Below, piece by piece: positions 8,665-16,473 of a DNA stretch of 49,014 bases (position 1 is the first letter of the stretch; each line of letters starts with the position of its first letter). Source of the DNA: Velocimicrobium porci (GTDB lineage: Bacteria > Bacillota > Clostridia > Lachnospirales > Lachnospiraceae). The stretch spans positions 1-49,014 of the forward strand of contig NZ_VUMT01000018.1 in the NCBI RefSeq assembly GCF_009696045.1, given 5' to 3'. A program made the position numbers and the translations under genes. Below the pieces are notes generated by a model. It was not told the origin of the DNA. It saw only the letters and a program-made list of their open reading frames with translations, and ran no database searches.

Positions 8665-8667
8665 CTT

Positions 8668-8862
8668 TTATCCCTCCAGACAATTTCTTTCTTTTATCAA
8701 TATTTTAGTTGAGTCCATGTAAATTATATCCGAAGGACACAATCGATATGGCATATTATTTTTTAAACGGTAAATTACCGCTTCTTCACCTCTGCGAATA
8801 CCAATTGGATACTGTTCCGATACATTTTCTATATACCAATTTCCTTCGAATAGATTAAACAC
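8668..8862 (-). CDS. FHA-like domain, 3' part of a frameshifted two-TM protein
   Basis: As callable from GTG 8862 this is 64 residues (WYIENVSEQYPIGIRRGEE, then LCPSDIIYMDSTKILI). The frame is open and protein-like far upstream, to the A-run at 9041-9049, reading NKEIVKTSPFCSFVIVNK, EVFLEDKKSFFLVKKNG and GQTDFREPIYA. This makes about 125 residues with the strand pattern of an FHA domain, although the GR and S-H pocket residues are not clear. It should be fused to the two-TM segment 8951-9244, giving about 191 residues. The two-gene reading is an artefact of the frame change. Confidence 0.6.
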   Translation of the reverse strand: MFNLFEGNWYIENVSEQYPIGIRRGEEAVIYRLKNNMPYRLCPSDIIYMDSTKILIKERNCLEG

Positions 8863-8950
8863 TGCATAAATTGGCTCTCTGAAATCGGTCTGACCTGTTT
8901 CTATGCAAATAAGTTCTTTTCCGTTCTTTTTTACAAGAAAAAACGATTTT

Positions 8951-9244
8951 TTATCCTCTAAAAAAACTTCCCGAATCTTTTTTCCACTCTTGTTTACAAT
9001 AACAAAAGAACAAAATGGGGAAGTCTTTACTATCTCTTTGTTTTTTTTTCCAGATACAAAAACAAATTATCCCAGTCGAAAGAGATAATAATCCGTTTTG
9101 AATCATTAAAAACAATATTATCTGATACAATGTTTTTTCTGTTGCTAAACTATGTCTTACATAATGTAAATATGTAATGTTTCCAACAAAAATTAACTCT
9201 ACACCTATTATAAAATATTTCAGTATAGGGAAATAAGCTTTCAT
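8951..9244 (-). CDS. Two-TM membrane segment, 5' part of a frameshifted FHA-like protein
   Basis: 97 residues as read. Residues about 5-28 (PILKYFIIGVELIFVGNI) and 40-64 (QIILFLMIQN, LSTGIICFCIW) are TM helices. After residue 65 the frame passes a run of nine A and the last 30 residues (QRDSKDFPILFF to the stop at 8951) overlap the better FHA-like frame. The real protein is probably TM1-TM2-KK-FHA, about 191 residues. It follows the tube gene after a 110-base gap holding a stem-loop. Confidence 0.6.
   Translation of the reverse strand: MKAYFPILKYFIIGVELIFVGNITYLHYVRHSLATEKTLYQIILFLMIQNGLLSLSTGIICFCIWKKKQRDSKDFPILFFCYCKQEWKKDSGSFFRG
9041..9049 (-). repeat. Nine-A homopolymer at a frame change
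   Basis: On the minus strand TGG is followed by nine A and then CAAAGAG. The upstream TM frame reads W-K-K-K-Q; the FHA-like frame is +1 and reads K-K-N-K-E-I-V. Eight A would join both parts in one frame. Runs of this length cause RNA polymerase slippage and DNA replication slippage, and also sequencing errors. Confidence 0.55.
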
Positions 9245-9289
9245 ATAGTTCTTCTCCCCTGCATATTAAAAATTTTTCTTTTTATTTGA

Positions 9290-9314
9290 ATAGGGAAATG
9301 GTGGTATTCCCTAT
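9290..9314 (-). promoter_or_regulatory. Stem-loop just after the tube gene
   Basis: A perfect 8-bp stem, ATAGGGAA/TTCCCTAT, with a 9-base loop lies 41 bases past the tube stop codon. On the minus strand no U-run follows, so it is not a standard terminator. It could stabilise the 3' end of an abundant tube mRNA or reduce read-through into the signalling genes, matching the high tube demand of such particles. Confidence 0.5.
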
Positions 9315-9354
9315 CCATATATAAACATATCAACAATAAAACTGCTATCTGGAT

Positions 9355-9750
9355 TTATTCAATTACAACCCCATCAATCCTATCTTTTTTCTGTTTCAAT
9401 ACTAACGTAAATTCACCATCTGTTTTTGTGAATGTTTCTTCATAAGAAACTACAAAAGCATGGGAAAATTCGTATTTTCTAGGAGCGGTTGCATGCTGAT
9501 ATTCTACTGTTACTTTCTTATAAGCATCAGCACTTTCCGGTTTAACAAGTGCCCAAGTTGCCATACTCTTAGCTGCATCACGCATAAATAGCTTATCAGC
9601 ATCAAATGATACTTTTCCTTTAATTGTCAACGTTGCTTCAATATCGGAAGATCTTGCAAATGAATCTTTTGGGATTGAAGCATCAAATGAAACATCAATG
9701 ATCTCCTCACTTAATTCTGTTACATCTGCAATCACAATCTTATACGCCAT
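9355..9750 (-). CDS. Hcp/tail-tube-like protein
   Basis: 131 residues, the usual size of Hcp (TssD) and phage tube subunits. It is all-strand: MAYKIVIADVTELS, IEATLTIKGKVSF, LFMRDAAKSMATWAL (the single helix), KKVTVEYQHA, then YEFSHAFVVSYEETFTKTDG and a final FTLVLKQKKDRIDGV strand. The helix flanked by strands and the F-x-x-A-[FV]-x-x-x-Y-x-E-x-F block resemble TssD of Bacteroidetes systems. AGGAGG lies about nine bases before ATG, a strong ribosome binding site that fits a major subunit. It follows the sheath gene after 113 bases. The family call is by pattern and context, not by a search; a phage-type tube is the nearest alternative. Confidence 0.6.
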   Translation of the reverse strand: MAYKIVIADVTELSEEIIDVSFDASIPKDSFARSSDIEATLTIKGKVSFDADKLFMRDAAKSMATWALVKPESADAYKKVTVEYQHATAPRKYEFSHAFVVSYEETFTKTDGEFTLVLKQKKDRIDGVVIE

Positions 9751-9863
9751 TTTAATGTACCTCCTAATAAAAAATTGTTTTATGTTTATTTATTAAATTA
9801 GAACAAACTATAAAAATAAGAGCCCTTCCACCATAGCAATTATCTATTCATTTTATTCTTAAT

Positions 9864-12167
9864 TTAATCAGTATTAATAAGCAGTTCCATATTTTCTGAA
9901 ACTCCTGCAAATGCAATTTCAATATTATAAGTTGTTCCATCACAATCACCTTTTTCAATTCCATCTCCCTCACGTAAAATAGAATTCCCATAATTAGGTG
10001 ATAACTGCCACTCTTTCACTTGCCCACCAGAATCAAAGATTTTATCAATCCTGTCTTTCTTATAATCATTTGTGATTGCACCTATCATACGATATAAATA
10101 AGTTCGCGTTGTTTCTCTAAATATACTTTCAAAACCACCATTTTTACTCTCATTCATACATCTGGACTTGTATACCGTGATTGCATTTACCGCTGCTCCA
10201 TTTAACTGATTTTTATCAGAAGAAAAAACAAATCCATACTTATGTTCGTTAATCATATTTTTCGTTTCTGTCGTATAACCTGCAATTTCTTTTGGCATTG
10301 TTGTAGTAACATAAAATGCATTGTCCCCTGCTTCTAAATCAAATCGAACACCAGGATATTCTTTTTTTACACGACCACCTAATTTTGTTGCTAAAAAGTT
10401 TGGACACTGGTACGCTGCCACAATCCCGGCAGCAACAAATGCTGCACTGATATATACACCATAAATCCAGAATTTCATAAAATCATCCCTGTCTTTTGAA
10501 AATTCCAGACTGCCATCCTCTCTTTTTAGTGCCTTTGACCCTAGGACAACTCGAGATTTATTACTTGGAATTACCGTAAAATTAGGCAGACATGGAATTG
10601 CATATCTGCTGTAATCTGTATTTTCCAAATCTCTTGTCTGCTCTATGTACTGATCCATTCCATATGTAGATAGTTTTAAAAATGTAGTGTCTTCCCCTGT
10701 TTCGAAAGAAAAGAAAACTTGAATCCGATATTCTTTTATTGATTCCAATAACAATTGCAAATCTGAGATTTCTGTCGGAGCTACAGTAATTCCTGCATCA
10801 ATATCTCCCGTATAACCAAATTCTCTCATTGTTTCTTCATCAAGCTCGAAATCGTAATCATCTGAATATTCCACATTTGGTACAATCCCAAACCAAATTG
10901 TATTACTAAAGTCCGATTTATTATTTACTGTTTCCAAATACTTCTTTAGATTTTCCAAATTTTTTTCTTCCAGAATTTCACTCATATGTGCATTTACGAT
11001 AAGAAGCGATGGACGCATCATTGGGCTTTTAGGCTGATATTGATCAAAAAATGCTTTTACGCTTAAAATTTTTTCAATCAATAATTTTGCTGTACGGATA
11101 AATGCCTTTTGCCATGCAGCGTTCATTGCAGAATATTTATTATACAGCTCTACTTTATCATCCAGGCTCATTTCCATTAACGTATCCGGTACATTATCGG
11201 TAAACGCTGCCACAATTAACTCTTTTGATAAGGATGCCCCTTGTGAATTTCTATCATATGTTTGTCCAACTGAAGCATAAAGGCTTTCCATGCTTTCATA
11301 ATATTGTTCTTCAATCACAGAAACGGTCAAATCTTTATAACTGATTCTATTCTTTTTAGCAGAATCCTGTTTTATCTCTGCTAATTCTGAATTGGATTGT
11401 TTTGCCAACTCTGTTGAGCCCGATTCCCTTGAATCGCCTTGATCCGTTAATAATTTTGCCGAATTTCCTACTGATTCCAATGCAACAATTTCTGCCTTTT
11501 GATCAAATACCGGCAAAGCCGGTTTCATATCTGTTATCCCTTTTTTCGATGCTTTCTCTGTTGTATCTAAATTCTCTTTTATCATTCCCAACATCAAAGT
11601 CAGCTGGGAAGAAGTTTCATTGTAATATTTTTTTGTTTTATCCAATTTTGCAGTCAGTTTTAAAACAGCATCCTGTTTTGCCGGTGAATCACTTTCAAAT
11701 TCTGCATTTTTACTTTCCAGATAAGAAATATCTTTCTTTAACTTTTTAATCTCTTTTAATGTTTTATGCGGAGCAAGCATTTCTGTTATACGCTCATAAT
11801 TAAAAGATGCATTCGTAGCTCCAGAAGCTTTCTTTGTATCCATAATAGATACAAACATTTTTAGAAACGTGTTATTTCTGTCAATTACTATTTTTTTTAC
11901 TAAGGAATCTGGAATACCTTCCGGTTTTGTAAGTTCATAAACCATTCCACGTTCTTGGTCGAAATAACTGTAAATTGTTGGTTTGAATTTTACTAAAAAT
12001 TCATCAAAACTTTTTACTAATAAAACATCATTAATCTCTGCCACTTTTTCATCTGATAAACTTTTAGAATTTTCATCTACATCCGACATAATGTTGAACA
12101 TATTATAAACTTCTGGATTTACAACATCAAATAGAATTGTCCGATTTGTTTGTTCAATTATATCCAT
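9864..12167 (-). CDS. Large sheath-like protein (possible TssB-TssC-type fusion)
   Basis: 767 residues, first gene of the cluster, ATG 12167 after GGAGAG. The N-terminus has NDVLLVKSFDEFLVKFKPTI, similar to the TssB region that pairs with TssC. Residues about 130-240 are coiled coil and low-complexity. A helical region follows, then SLLIVNAHMSEIL, TIWFGIVPNVEY, and SRYAIPCLPNFTVIP. The C-terminal 250 residues hold FWIYGVYISAAFVAAG, FRETTRTYLYRMIGAITN, and TYNIEIAFAGVSENMELL, the layout of the last domain of tail sheath proteins. It is longer than TssC (about 490) and could carry both sheath halves. Placed upstream of the tube gene, as in sheath-tube pairs. Identification rests on layout and neighbours. 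Confidence 0.55.
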   Translation of the reverse strand: MDIIEQTNRTILFDVVNPEVYNMFNIMSDVDENSKSLSDEKVAEINDVLLVKSFDEFLVKFKPTIYSYFDQERGMVYELTKPEGIPDSLVKKIVIDRNNTFLKMFVSIMDTKKASGATNASFNYERITEMLAPHKTLKEIKKLKKDISYLESKNAEFESDSPAKQDAVLKLTAKLDKTKKYYNETSSQLTLMLGMIKENLDTTEKASKKGITDMKPALPVFDQKAEIVALESVGNSAKLLTDQGDSRESGSTELAKQSNSELAEIKQDSAKKNRISYKDLTVSVIEEQYYESMESLYASVGQTYDRNSQGASLSKELIVAAFTDNVPDTLMEMSLDDKVELYNKYSAMNAAWQKAFIRTAKLLIEKILSVKAFFDQYQPKSPMMRPSLLIVNAHMSEILEEKNLENLKKYLETVNNKSDFSNTIWFGIVPNVEYSDDYDFELDEETMREFGYTGDIDAGITVAPTEISDLQLLLESIKEYRIQVFFSFETGEDTTFLKLSTYGMDQYIEQTRDLENTDYSRYAIPCLPNFTVIPSNKSRVVLGSKALKREDGSLEFSKDRDDFMKFWIYGVYISAAFVAAGIVAAYQCPNFLATKLGGRVKKEYPGVRFDLEAGDNAFYVTTTMPKEIAGYTTETKNMINEHKYGFVFSSDKNQLNGAAVNAITVYKSRCMNESKNGGFESIFRETTRTYLYRMIGAITNDYKKDRIDKIFDSGGQVKEWQLSPNYGNSILREGDGIEKGDCDGTTYNIEIAFAGVSENMELLINTD

Positions 12168-12356
12168 ACCCTATCTCTCTCCGTATCTCTTATTTTTAAA
12201 GAATGAATATCTGTACAGTTTCTTCTTTTCCCATTCAATGTTACACCAAATTTTTCCGTTTGTCACTACATTTTCCCTGTTTTGTAATTTTTCATTAATT
12301 CTTTACAAAATATACCAGGACATAAATCCTGTTTCTTCGTCTTTTTGTATATTTAT

Positions 12357-13898
12357 TCATTGCATACACAACTCCAAAAATGATGTTGCTATTGCCATAC
12401 CAAATTTTTTATCGTGTTCTACAAAAATCAAAGTAGGATGAATTTGTTTAATTGCTTTTTCTAATTGTTCCCGAAACATTATATCCATATAATTCAATGG
12501 TTCATCCAATATAATTATATTATTGCTCTCACTTAAAATTTTAGCTAAAAATAGTTTCTTTTTTTCGCCATTACTATATGTGTCGCAAGGTTTACTTAAT
12601 AATTCATTTGATATATCAAAAATTTGACATAAACGAACACTTTCCTCATATGCAGCATATGTTCGATTGTTTTGCAAAAAATCTATCCCTGTTATTTTTT
12701 TTGCAAATACAGGTTCTTGCATTAACATTGAAAAAGTTATTATTTTATTATACCAAATACCTGGCAATTCTGTTTTATTTACTAATAGATTTAATAATGT
12801 TGTTTTTCCACATCCATTTTCACCTTGAACCCATAAAATATCGTGTTTTCTTAATGTAAAAGAAACATTTTTCAAAAGGGTTGTCTCATCATAAGAAAAA
12901 CTTAGATTCTTTACTTTAATCAAACAATCATCATTCACATCTTCTTGAAAAAAATCAAGAGTTTTTTTGTCTTCAAAATTCAATAGTAATTTTTGCTTAT
13001 TTTTAATATCTTGCTTAATTTTTTCTTCTGCTCTTTTTGCTTGCTTCATGTAGGATTGTGTTCCATTTGTTCTACTGTTAGATACAAAATGATACTTTTG
13101 AGTGTTAGACACATCTGCCCATTCCCGTTTTTTTTCTGCATGCCCTTCTAATTTTTTAATTTCTTTGGTCAAATTCATTTTTGTCCTCAACTCAAATTCT
13201 TCTTTTAAATCAAAGTTTCTTTTCCATGTTGAGTAATTTCCCTTTTCAATAGTAATATCATTTTTATTAATTGCAAGAACATGATTAATCGTTTGATCAA
13301 GAAATTCCTGATCATGAGACACAATAATAAATCCCTTTTTTTTATTCAAATAGCTGGCAATTTCTTCTCTTCCCTTTAAATCTAAATGGTTTGTCGGTTC
13401 ATCTAACAATACAAAAGTATTCCTCTTTAAAAAAAGTGCAATAAGAAGTGCTTTTGTCTGCTCTCCTCCCGATAATGTGTAAAAATTTCTCTGTAGAACA
13501 TTTTCTTTTAATCCTATTCTTTTAAGTTCTCGTTTAATCTTTCCCTCCATAGCAAAACCATCTAACTCCATATATTGTTCCAAAACATCCGGATCATCTA
13601 ATGCATCTTCCAATGTACGCAACTTTCCAATACATTCCTTTATTACATCTATTGTATTTGTATATTTTCCGGTATAAATATATGGGAAATATTCTGTATT
13701 AACAGTTTTACTTATTTCTCCAGAATCTGGAGCTAATTGTCCTTCTATTAATTTTAATAAAGTAGTTTTTCCCCTTCCATTTCTTCCAATAACTCCCAAT
13801 TTCCATTCTGTATCTAATGCTAACGTAACATTCATAAAAATAGGATTAAAAAATGTTTTGTAGGTAAATGACATATTATTAATATATATTTTTGACAA
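12357..13898 (-). CDS. ABC-F ATPase, Lsa/Vga-type ribosomal protection protein
   Basis: 513 residues with two ABC domains and no TM segment. Domain 1: Walker A GRNGRGKTT (38-46), LSGGEQ (142-147), LLDEPTNHLD (164-173). A charged linker follows (about 235-320). Domain 2: GENGCGKTT (359-367), the changed signature YSNGEKKK (441-448) and ILDEPLNYMD (463-472). The DEPLNY Walker B and weak second signature are typical of antibiotic-resistance ABC-F proteins (Lsa, Vga), which displace lincosamides, streptogramin A or pleuromutilins from the ribosome. The start is TTG 13898 after AGGGAGAG. It has its own promoter and is not part of the cluster it precedes. Drug range cannot be told from sequence. 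Confidence 0.8.
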   Translation of the reverse strand: MSKIYINNMSFTYKTFFNPIFMNVTLALDTEWKLGVIGRNGRGKTTLLKLIEGQLAPDSGEISKTVNTEYFPYIYTGKYTNTIDVIKECIGKLRTLEDALDDPDVLEQYMELDGFAMEGKIKRELKRIGLKENVLQRNFYTLSGGEQTKALLIALFLKRNTFVLLDEPTNHLDLKGREEIASYLNKKKGFIIVSHDQEFLDQTINHVLAINKNDITIEKGNYSTWKRNFDLKEEFELRTKMNLTKEIKKLEGHAEKKREWADVSNTQKYHFVSNSRTNGTQSYMKQAKRAEEKIKQDIKNKQKLLLNFEDKKTLDFFQEDVNDDCLIKVKNLSFSYDETTLLKNVSFTLRKHDILWVQGENGCGKTTLLNLLVNKTELPGIWYNKIITFSMLMQEPVFAKKITGIDFLQNNRTYAAYEESVRLCQIFDISNELLSKPCDTYSNGEKKKLFLAKILSESNNIIILDEPLNYMDIMFREQLEKAIKQIHPTLIFVEHDKKFGMAIATSFLELCMQ

Positions 13899-13978
13899 CT
13901 AATTCTCTCCCTTCTATGCTTTTAATAATTTTATACTCCAGTTTTTTCAATTTGATTAAGCAAATATTTATGAATCAG

Positions 13979-14007
13979 ATTATACTTTATTGTGCATATT
14001 TATGCAA
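13979..14007 (-). promoter_or_regulatory. Promoter of the ABC-F gene with a palindrome
   Basis: On the minus strand TTGCAT (14007-14002), a 17-base spacer and TATAAT (13984-13979). A perfect inverted repeat TGCATA-tt-TATGCA (13993-14006) covers the -35 and part of the spacer and could be an operator. The leader to the TTG start is about 75 bases. Confidence 0.65.
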
Positions 14008-14028
14008 ATTTATTATTAAAATACACAA

Positions 14029-14079
14029 AAAAACTATTGTAATGAATCTCTAACTTCTTCACTACAATAGCTTTTTTAT
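14029..14079 (-). terminator. Terminator after the trhP gene
   Basis: CTATTGTA pairs with TACAATAG, extended by TGAA/TTCA across single mismatches. On the minus strand it is followed by a T-run (7 T), on the plus strand by TTTTTT too. It ends the long housekeeping operon read from the right. Confidence 0.8.
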
Positions 14080-14094
14080 AATACAAATTACTAT

Positions 14095-15342
14095 TTACTT
14101 TTCTGCTTCTTTTCTTCTTAACAAATCAAACTGACTCAATTCAATGCCCAAGTCCAAAAATATTTTCTGTTTTGGATGTGGACAACTTTCCATCTCATTG
14201 CCTTCTTCATCTACAATACGATTTACATTTACCAAAATATTTTCTCCAGAAGGCTTCATCACTTCTATCTGCTCTCCAACCGAAAACTTGTTACGTTGCT
14301 CAATTTCGTATAAGCCCGCTTCATTTCTTCCACGAATAATGCCTAAATACGTATATTCTTTCACATAAGTATTGTTATCATAAATCTGTGTATCGTGTGT
14401 TGTCGGACCATAAAAAAAGCCTGTTGTAAATTGACGATATGTGCATTTGGATATTTCTTCCATATAATGTGGTATATTTCTTTCATATAATGCAGGATCA
14501 GTATAGTAATCATCAATTGCCTGACGATATGTTCTCGTAACAGCTGCTACATATAAAGCTGTTTTCATTCTTCCTTCAATCTTTAAACTGTCAATTCCTG
14601 CATGGATAATATCGGGAATATGCTCAATCATGCACAAATCTTTTGAGTTAAAAATATAAGTTCCTCTTTCATTTTCTTCAATTGGAAGGTATTCGCCAGG
14701 GCGATTTTCTTCTGTAATATAATATTTCCAACGACATGGATGTGTGCAGGCTCCAAGATTTGCATCTCTTCCGGTAAAATAATTACTAAGAAGACAACGT
14801 CCGGAATAGGAAATACACATTGCTCCATGAATAAATGTTTCAATTTCTAAATCATCTGGGATATTCTTTCGAATCTCTCCAATCTCTTCAATTGACAGTT
14901 CTCGTGCGGACACAACTCTTGTCGCACCCATCCGATGCCAAAATTTATAAGTTCCGTAATTTACATTATTTGCCTGTGTACTGATATGAACATCAATTTC
15001 AGGGCAAACTTCTTTTGCTATGTCAAATACCCCAGGATCGGAAATAATTAACGCATCCGGTTTTATCTCTTTTAATTCTTTAAAGTATTCACGAATTCCT
15101 TCTAAATCACGATTATGGGCAGTAATATTTGCTGTAACATAAACTTTTTTTCCATGTTCATGAGCAAATGAAATTCCCTGTTTCATATCCTCCATCGAAA
15201 AATTTTTAGCTTTTGCACGAAGTCCGTACATATCACCACCAATATATACAGCATCTGCACCATAAGTAATTGCAACCTTTAATACCTCAAGACTGCTAGA
15301 TGGTATTAATAATTCCGGTTTCTTTCTCAACTTTGTATCCAT
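14095..15342 (-). CDS. trhP: U32 family protein, tRNA uridine-34 hydroxylation (TrhP-like)
   Basis: 415 residues. The U32 signature is at 170-207: FIHGAMCISYSGRC, LLSNYFTGRDANLGAC, HPCRWKY, with Cys 176, 183, 199 and 203 for the Fe-S site. Although named peptidase U32, TrhP proteins make 5-hydroxyuridine at tRNA position 34 using prephenate. The gene just upstream is the methyltransferase TrmR, which methylates that same product, as in the Bacillus subtilis yrrL-yrrM-yrrN-yrrO order. It is the last gene of its operon, with a terminator about 15 bases past the stop. The B. subtilis system has two U32 subunits; only one is seen here, of the longer (TrhP2) type. Confidence 0.85.
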   Translation of the reverse strand: MDTKLRKKPELLIPSSSLEVLKVAITYGADAVYIGGDMYGLRAKAKNFSMEDMKQGISFAHEHGKKVYVTANITAHNRDLEGIREYFKELKEIKPDALIISDPGVFDIAKEVCPEIDVHISTQANNVNYGTYKFWHRMGATRVVSARELSIEEIGEIRKNIPDDLEIETFIHGAMCISYSGRCLLSNYFTGRDANLGACTHPCRWKYYITEENRPGEYLPIEENERGTYIFNSKDLCMIEHIPDIIHAGIDSLKIEGRMKTALYVAAVTRTYRQAIDDYYTDPALYERNIPHYMEEISKCTYRQFTTGFFYGPTTHDTQIYDNNTYVKEYTYLGIIRGRNEAGLYEIEQRNKFSVGEQIEVMKPSGENILVNVNRIVDEEGNEMESCPHPKQKIFLDLGIELSQFDLLRRKEAEK

Positions 15343-15396
15343 GTATATTTCCTTTCTTTCTTAAACGTTCCGCTTCTGATTTATTCCTTTTAAGGA

Positions 15397-16047
15397 CTAT
15401 AATTTTGTACTGAGTGTCACACCGTCACCAATTGGAAGTACAATTGTATCCAGTCCCTCTGTGTGAGTCAATGTGTAAAGATATTCCCTCATACGAAAAT
15501 GAATTGTCCTATTTCTTCTTGTCACAGCATATCTGGACTCTACAATATCACCATCCTGAAGGACATTATCTGATACAAGCAATCCTCCTTTTGGAAGCAT
15601 CGCTAAAATGTCTGGCAAAAAATGAGGATACTGCCCCTTAGCAGCATCCATAAATATCATATCATATGATTTTCCTTCCTTTGCAAGAGAGGCTAGAATA
15701 TCAGCTGCATCTCCCTCTAGTAAAGTAATTTTTTGTTCCTTGCCCTGTTCTTTTATATTTTCTTTTGCCTCAGCAATTCGCTTTGGAACTTTTTCAATTG
15801 TTGTAATATGACTTGTCGCCGGCATATACTCGCTCATCAGCAATGCAGAAAATGCCACAGCCGTACCAACCTCTAATATTTCTTTGGGCTGATGCAGACG
15901 AAGTAAGAAGCGAAGCAGCGAACGAGTCGGTTTTTTTATAATTGGTACATATTCTGCCAAAGCCTTCGATTCTATTTCTCTTAAATAATCCGACAATTCC
16001 ATTTCTAATGATTCTATATAAGCTGCAATCCGTTCATTTGTTATCAT
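15397..16047 (-). CDS. trmR: tRNA 5-hydroxyuridine methyltransferase, TrmR-like O-methyltransferase
   Basis: About 216 residues from ATG 16047 (AGAGGG upstream); an ATG at 16068 would overlap the previous gene. A class I SAM fold of the cation-dependent O-methyltransferase family is seen: ILEVGTAVAFSALLMSEY (SAM loop), ITTIEKVPKR (acidic strand end), DMIFMDAAKGQY and GGLLVSDNVL with the metal-site DN. TrmR makes 5-methoxyuridine at tRNA wobble position 34 from the hydroxyuridine made by TrhP, encoded next door. Position between the MltG-like gene and trhP is the conserved B. subtilis order, which makes this assignment more likely than a small-molecule methyltransferase. Confidence 0.85.
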   Translation of the reverse strand: MITNERIAAYIESLEMELSDYLREIESKALAEYVPIIKKPTRSLLRFLLRLHQPKEILEVGTAVAFSALLMSEYMPATSHITTIEKVPKRIAEAKENIKEQGKEQKITLLEGDAADILASLAKEGKSYDMIFMDAAKGQYPHFLPDILAMLPKGGLLVSDNVLQDGDIVESRYAVTRRNRTIHFRMREYLYTLTHTEGLDTIVLPIGDGVTLSTKL

Positions 16048-16060
16048 TACTTTCCCTCTT

Positions 16061-16471
16061 TTATTCATCGTCTGTTGTTAATTCTGTATTTGTCAAAACC
16101 GCTAAAATTTCATCGTATGTCATAGATGTATTTAACTTGTAAGTCCCCGGAAGAATCGGATGTCGTTTTCCTACTGTAAGCTTTGCTCTTACCGCAAACG
16201 AGTAGGGATTAACAACTAACCGTTCTTCCCCTAACCGCCTGCCCAAAGAAAGAACCGATTCTCCTTTTTCAACTTCAAATGTAACTTTATGTCCCGGAAC
16301 CTCTTCTACTGTTACATCTCCAAAAATTTGATAAGAAAAATCATATACTGCCCCACTCAAACGGATAACAAGCAAAAAAACGACCATATAAAATAAAATA
16401 TTAAATGTAACCTGTAATACTATTTGTACAATCCGCAATGCAGATTTTGTAGATTTGGATATGGCTGCCAT
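16061..16471 (-). CDS. Short MltG/YceG-like membrane protein without the catalytic domain
   Basis: 136 residues. One TM helix at about 14-40 (VLQVTFNILFYMVVFLLVI), then a LysM-like module of MltG: KVTFEVEKGESVLSLGRRL, ILPGTYKLNTSMTYDEIL. Full MltG (endolytic murein transglycosylase) is about 330-380 residues with a catalytic Glu further on; this protein ends before that part. Sequence after the stop does not continue the family, since the next gene overlaps. The position just before trmR matches B. subtilis yrrL (mltG). It may be a regulator or vestige of peptidoglycan processing. Confidence 0.7.
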   Translation of the reverse strand: MAAISKSTKSALRIVQIVLQVTFNILFYMVVFLLVIRLSGAVYDFSYQIFGDVTVEEVPGHKVTFEVEKGESVLSLGRRLGEERLVVNPYSFAVRAKLTVGKRHPILPGTYKLNTSMTYDEILAVLTNTELTTDDE

Positions 16472-16473
16472 AT

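Larger units (their letters stand above)
126..12167 (-). other. Candidate contractile injection system locus
   Basis: All genes from 12167 down to 126 run leftwards with short gaps, some overlapping. Seen: a 767-residue sheath-like protein, a 131-residue Hcp-like tube protein with a strong ribosome binding site, two FHA-type proteins, two PP2C-fold proteins, a TPR-bearing membrane protein, a split Hsp70-like ATPase and three unknown proteins. Sheath plus tube is the core of phage tails, T6SS and other contractile injection systems. FHA and PP2C proteins are known regulators of T6SS by threonine phosphorylation. No spike (VgrG/PAAR), gp25-like baseplate, ClpV-type ATPase or Ser/Thr kinase is visible here. 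The identity of the system is inference. Confidence 0.55.

Noticed and set aside
11402-11749. 115-codon plus-strand frame within the sheath-like gene
   Set aside because: Antisense shadow with low-complexity Leu/Pro/Ser composition and no SD.
12297-12360. Small minus-strand frame of 21 codons after the ABC-F stop (MNKYTKRRR)
   Set aside because: No SD of quality and no sign of selection; could be chance.
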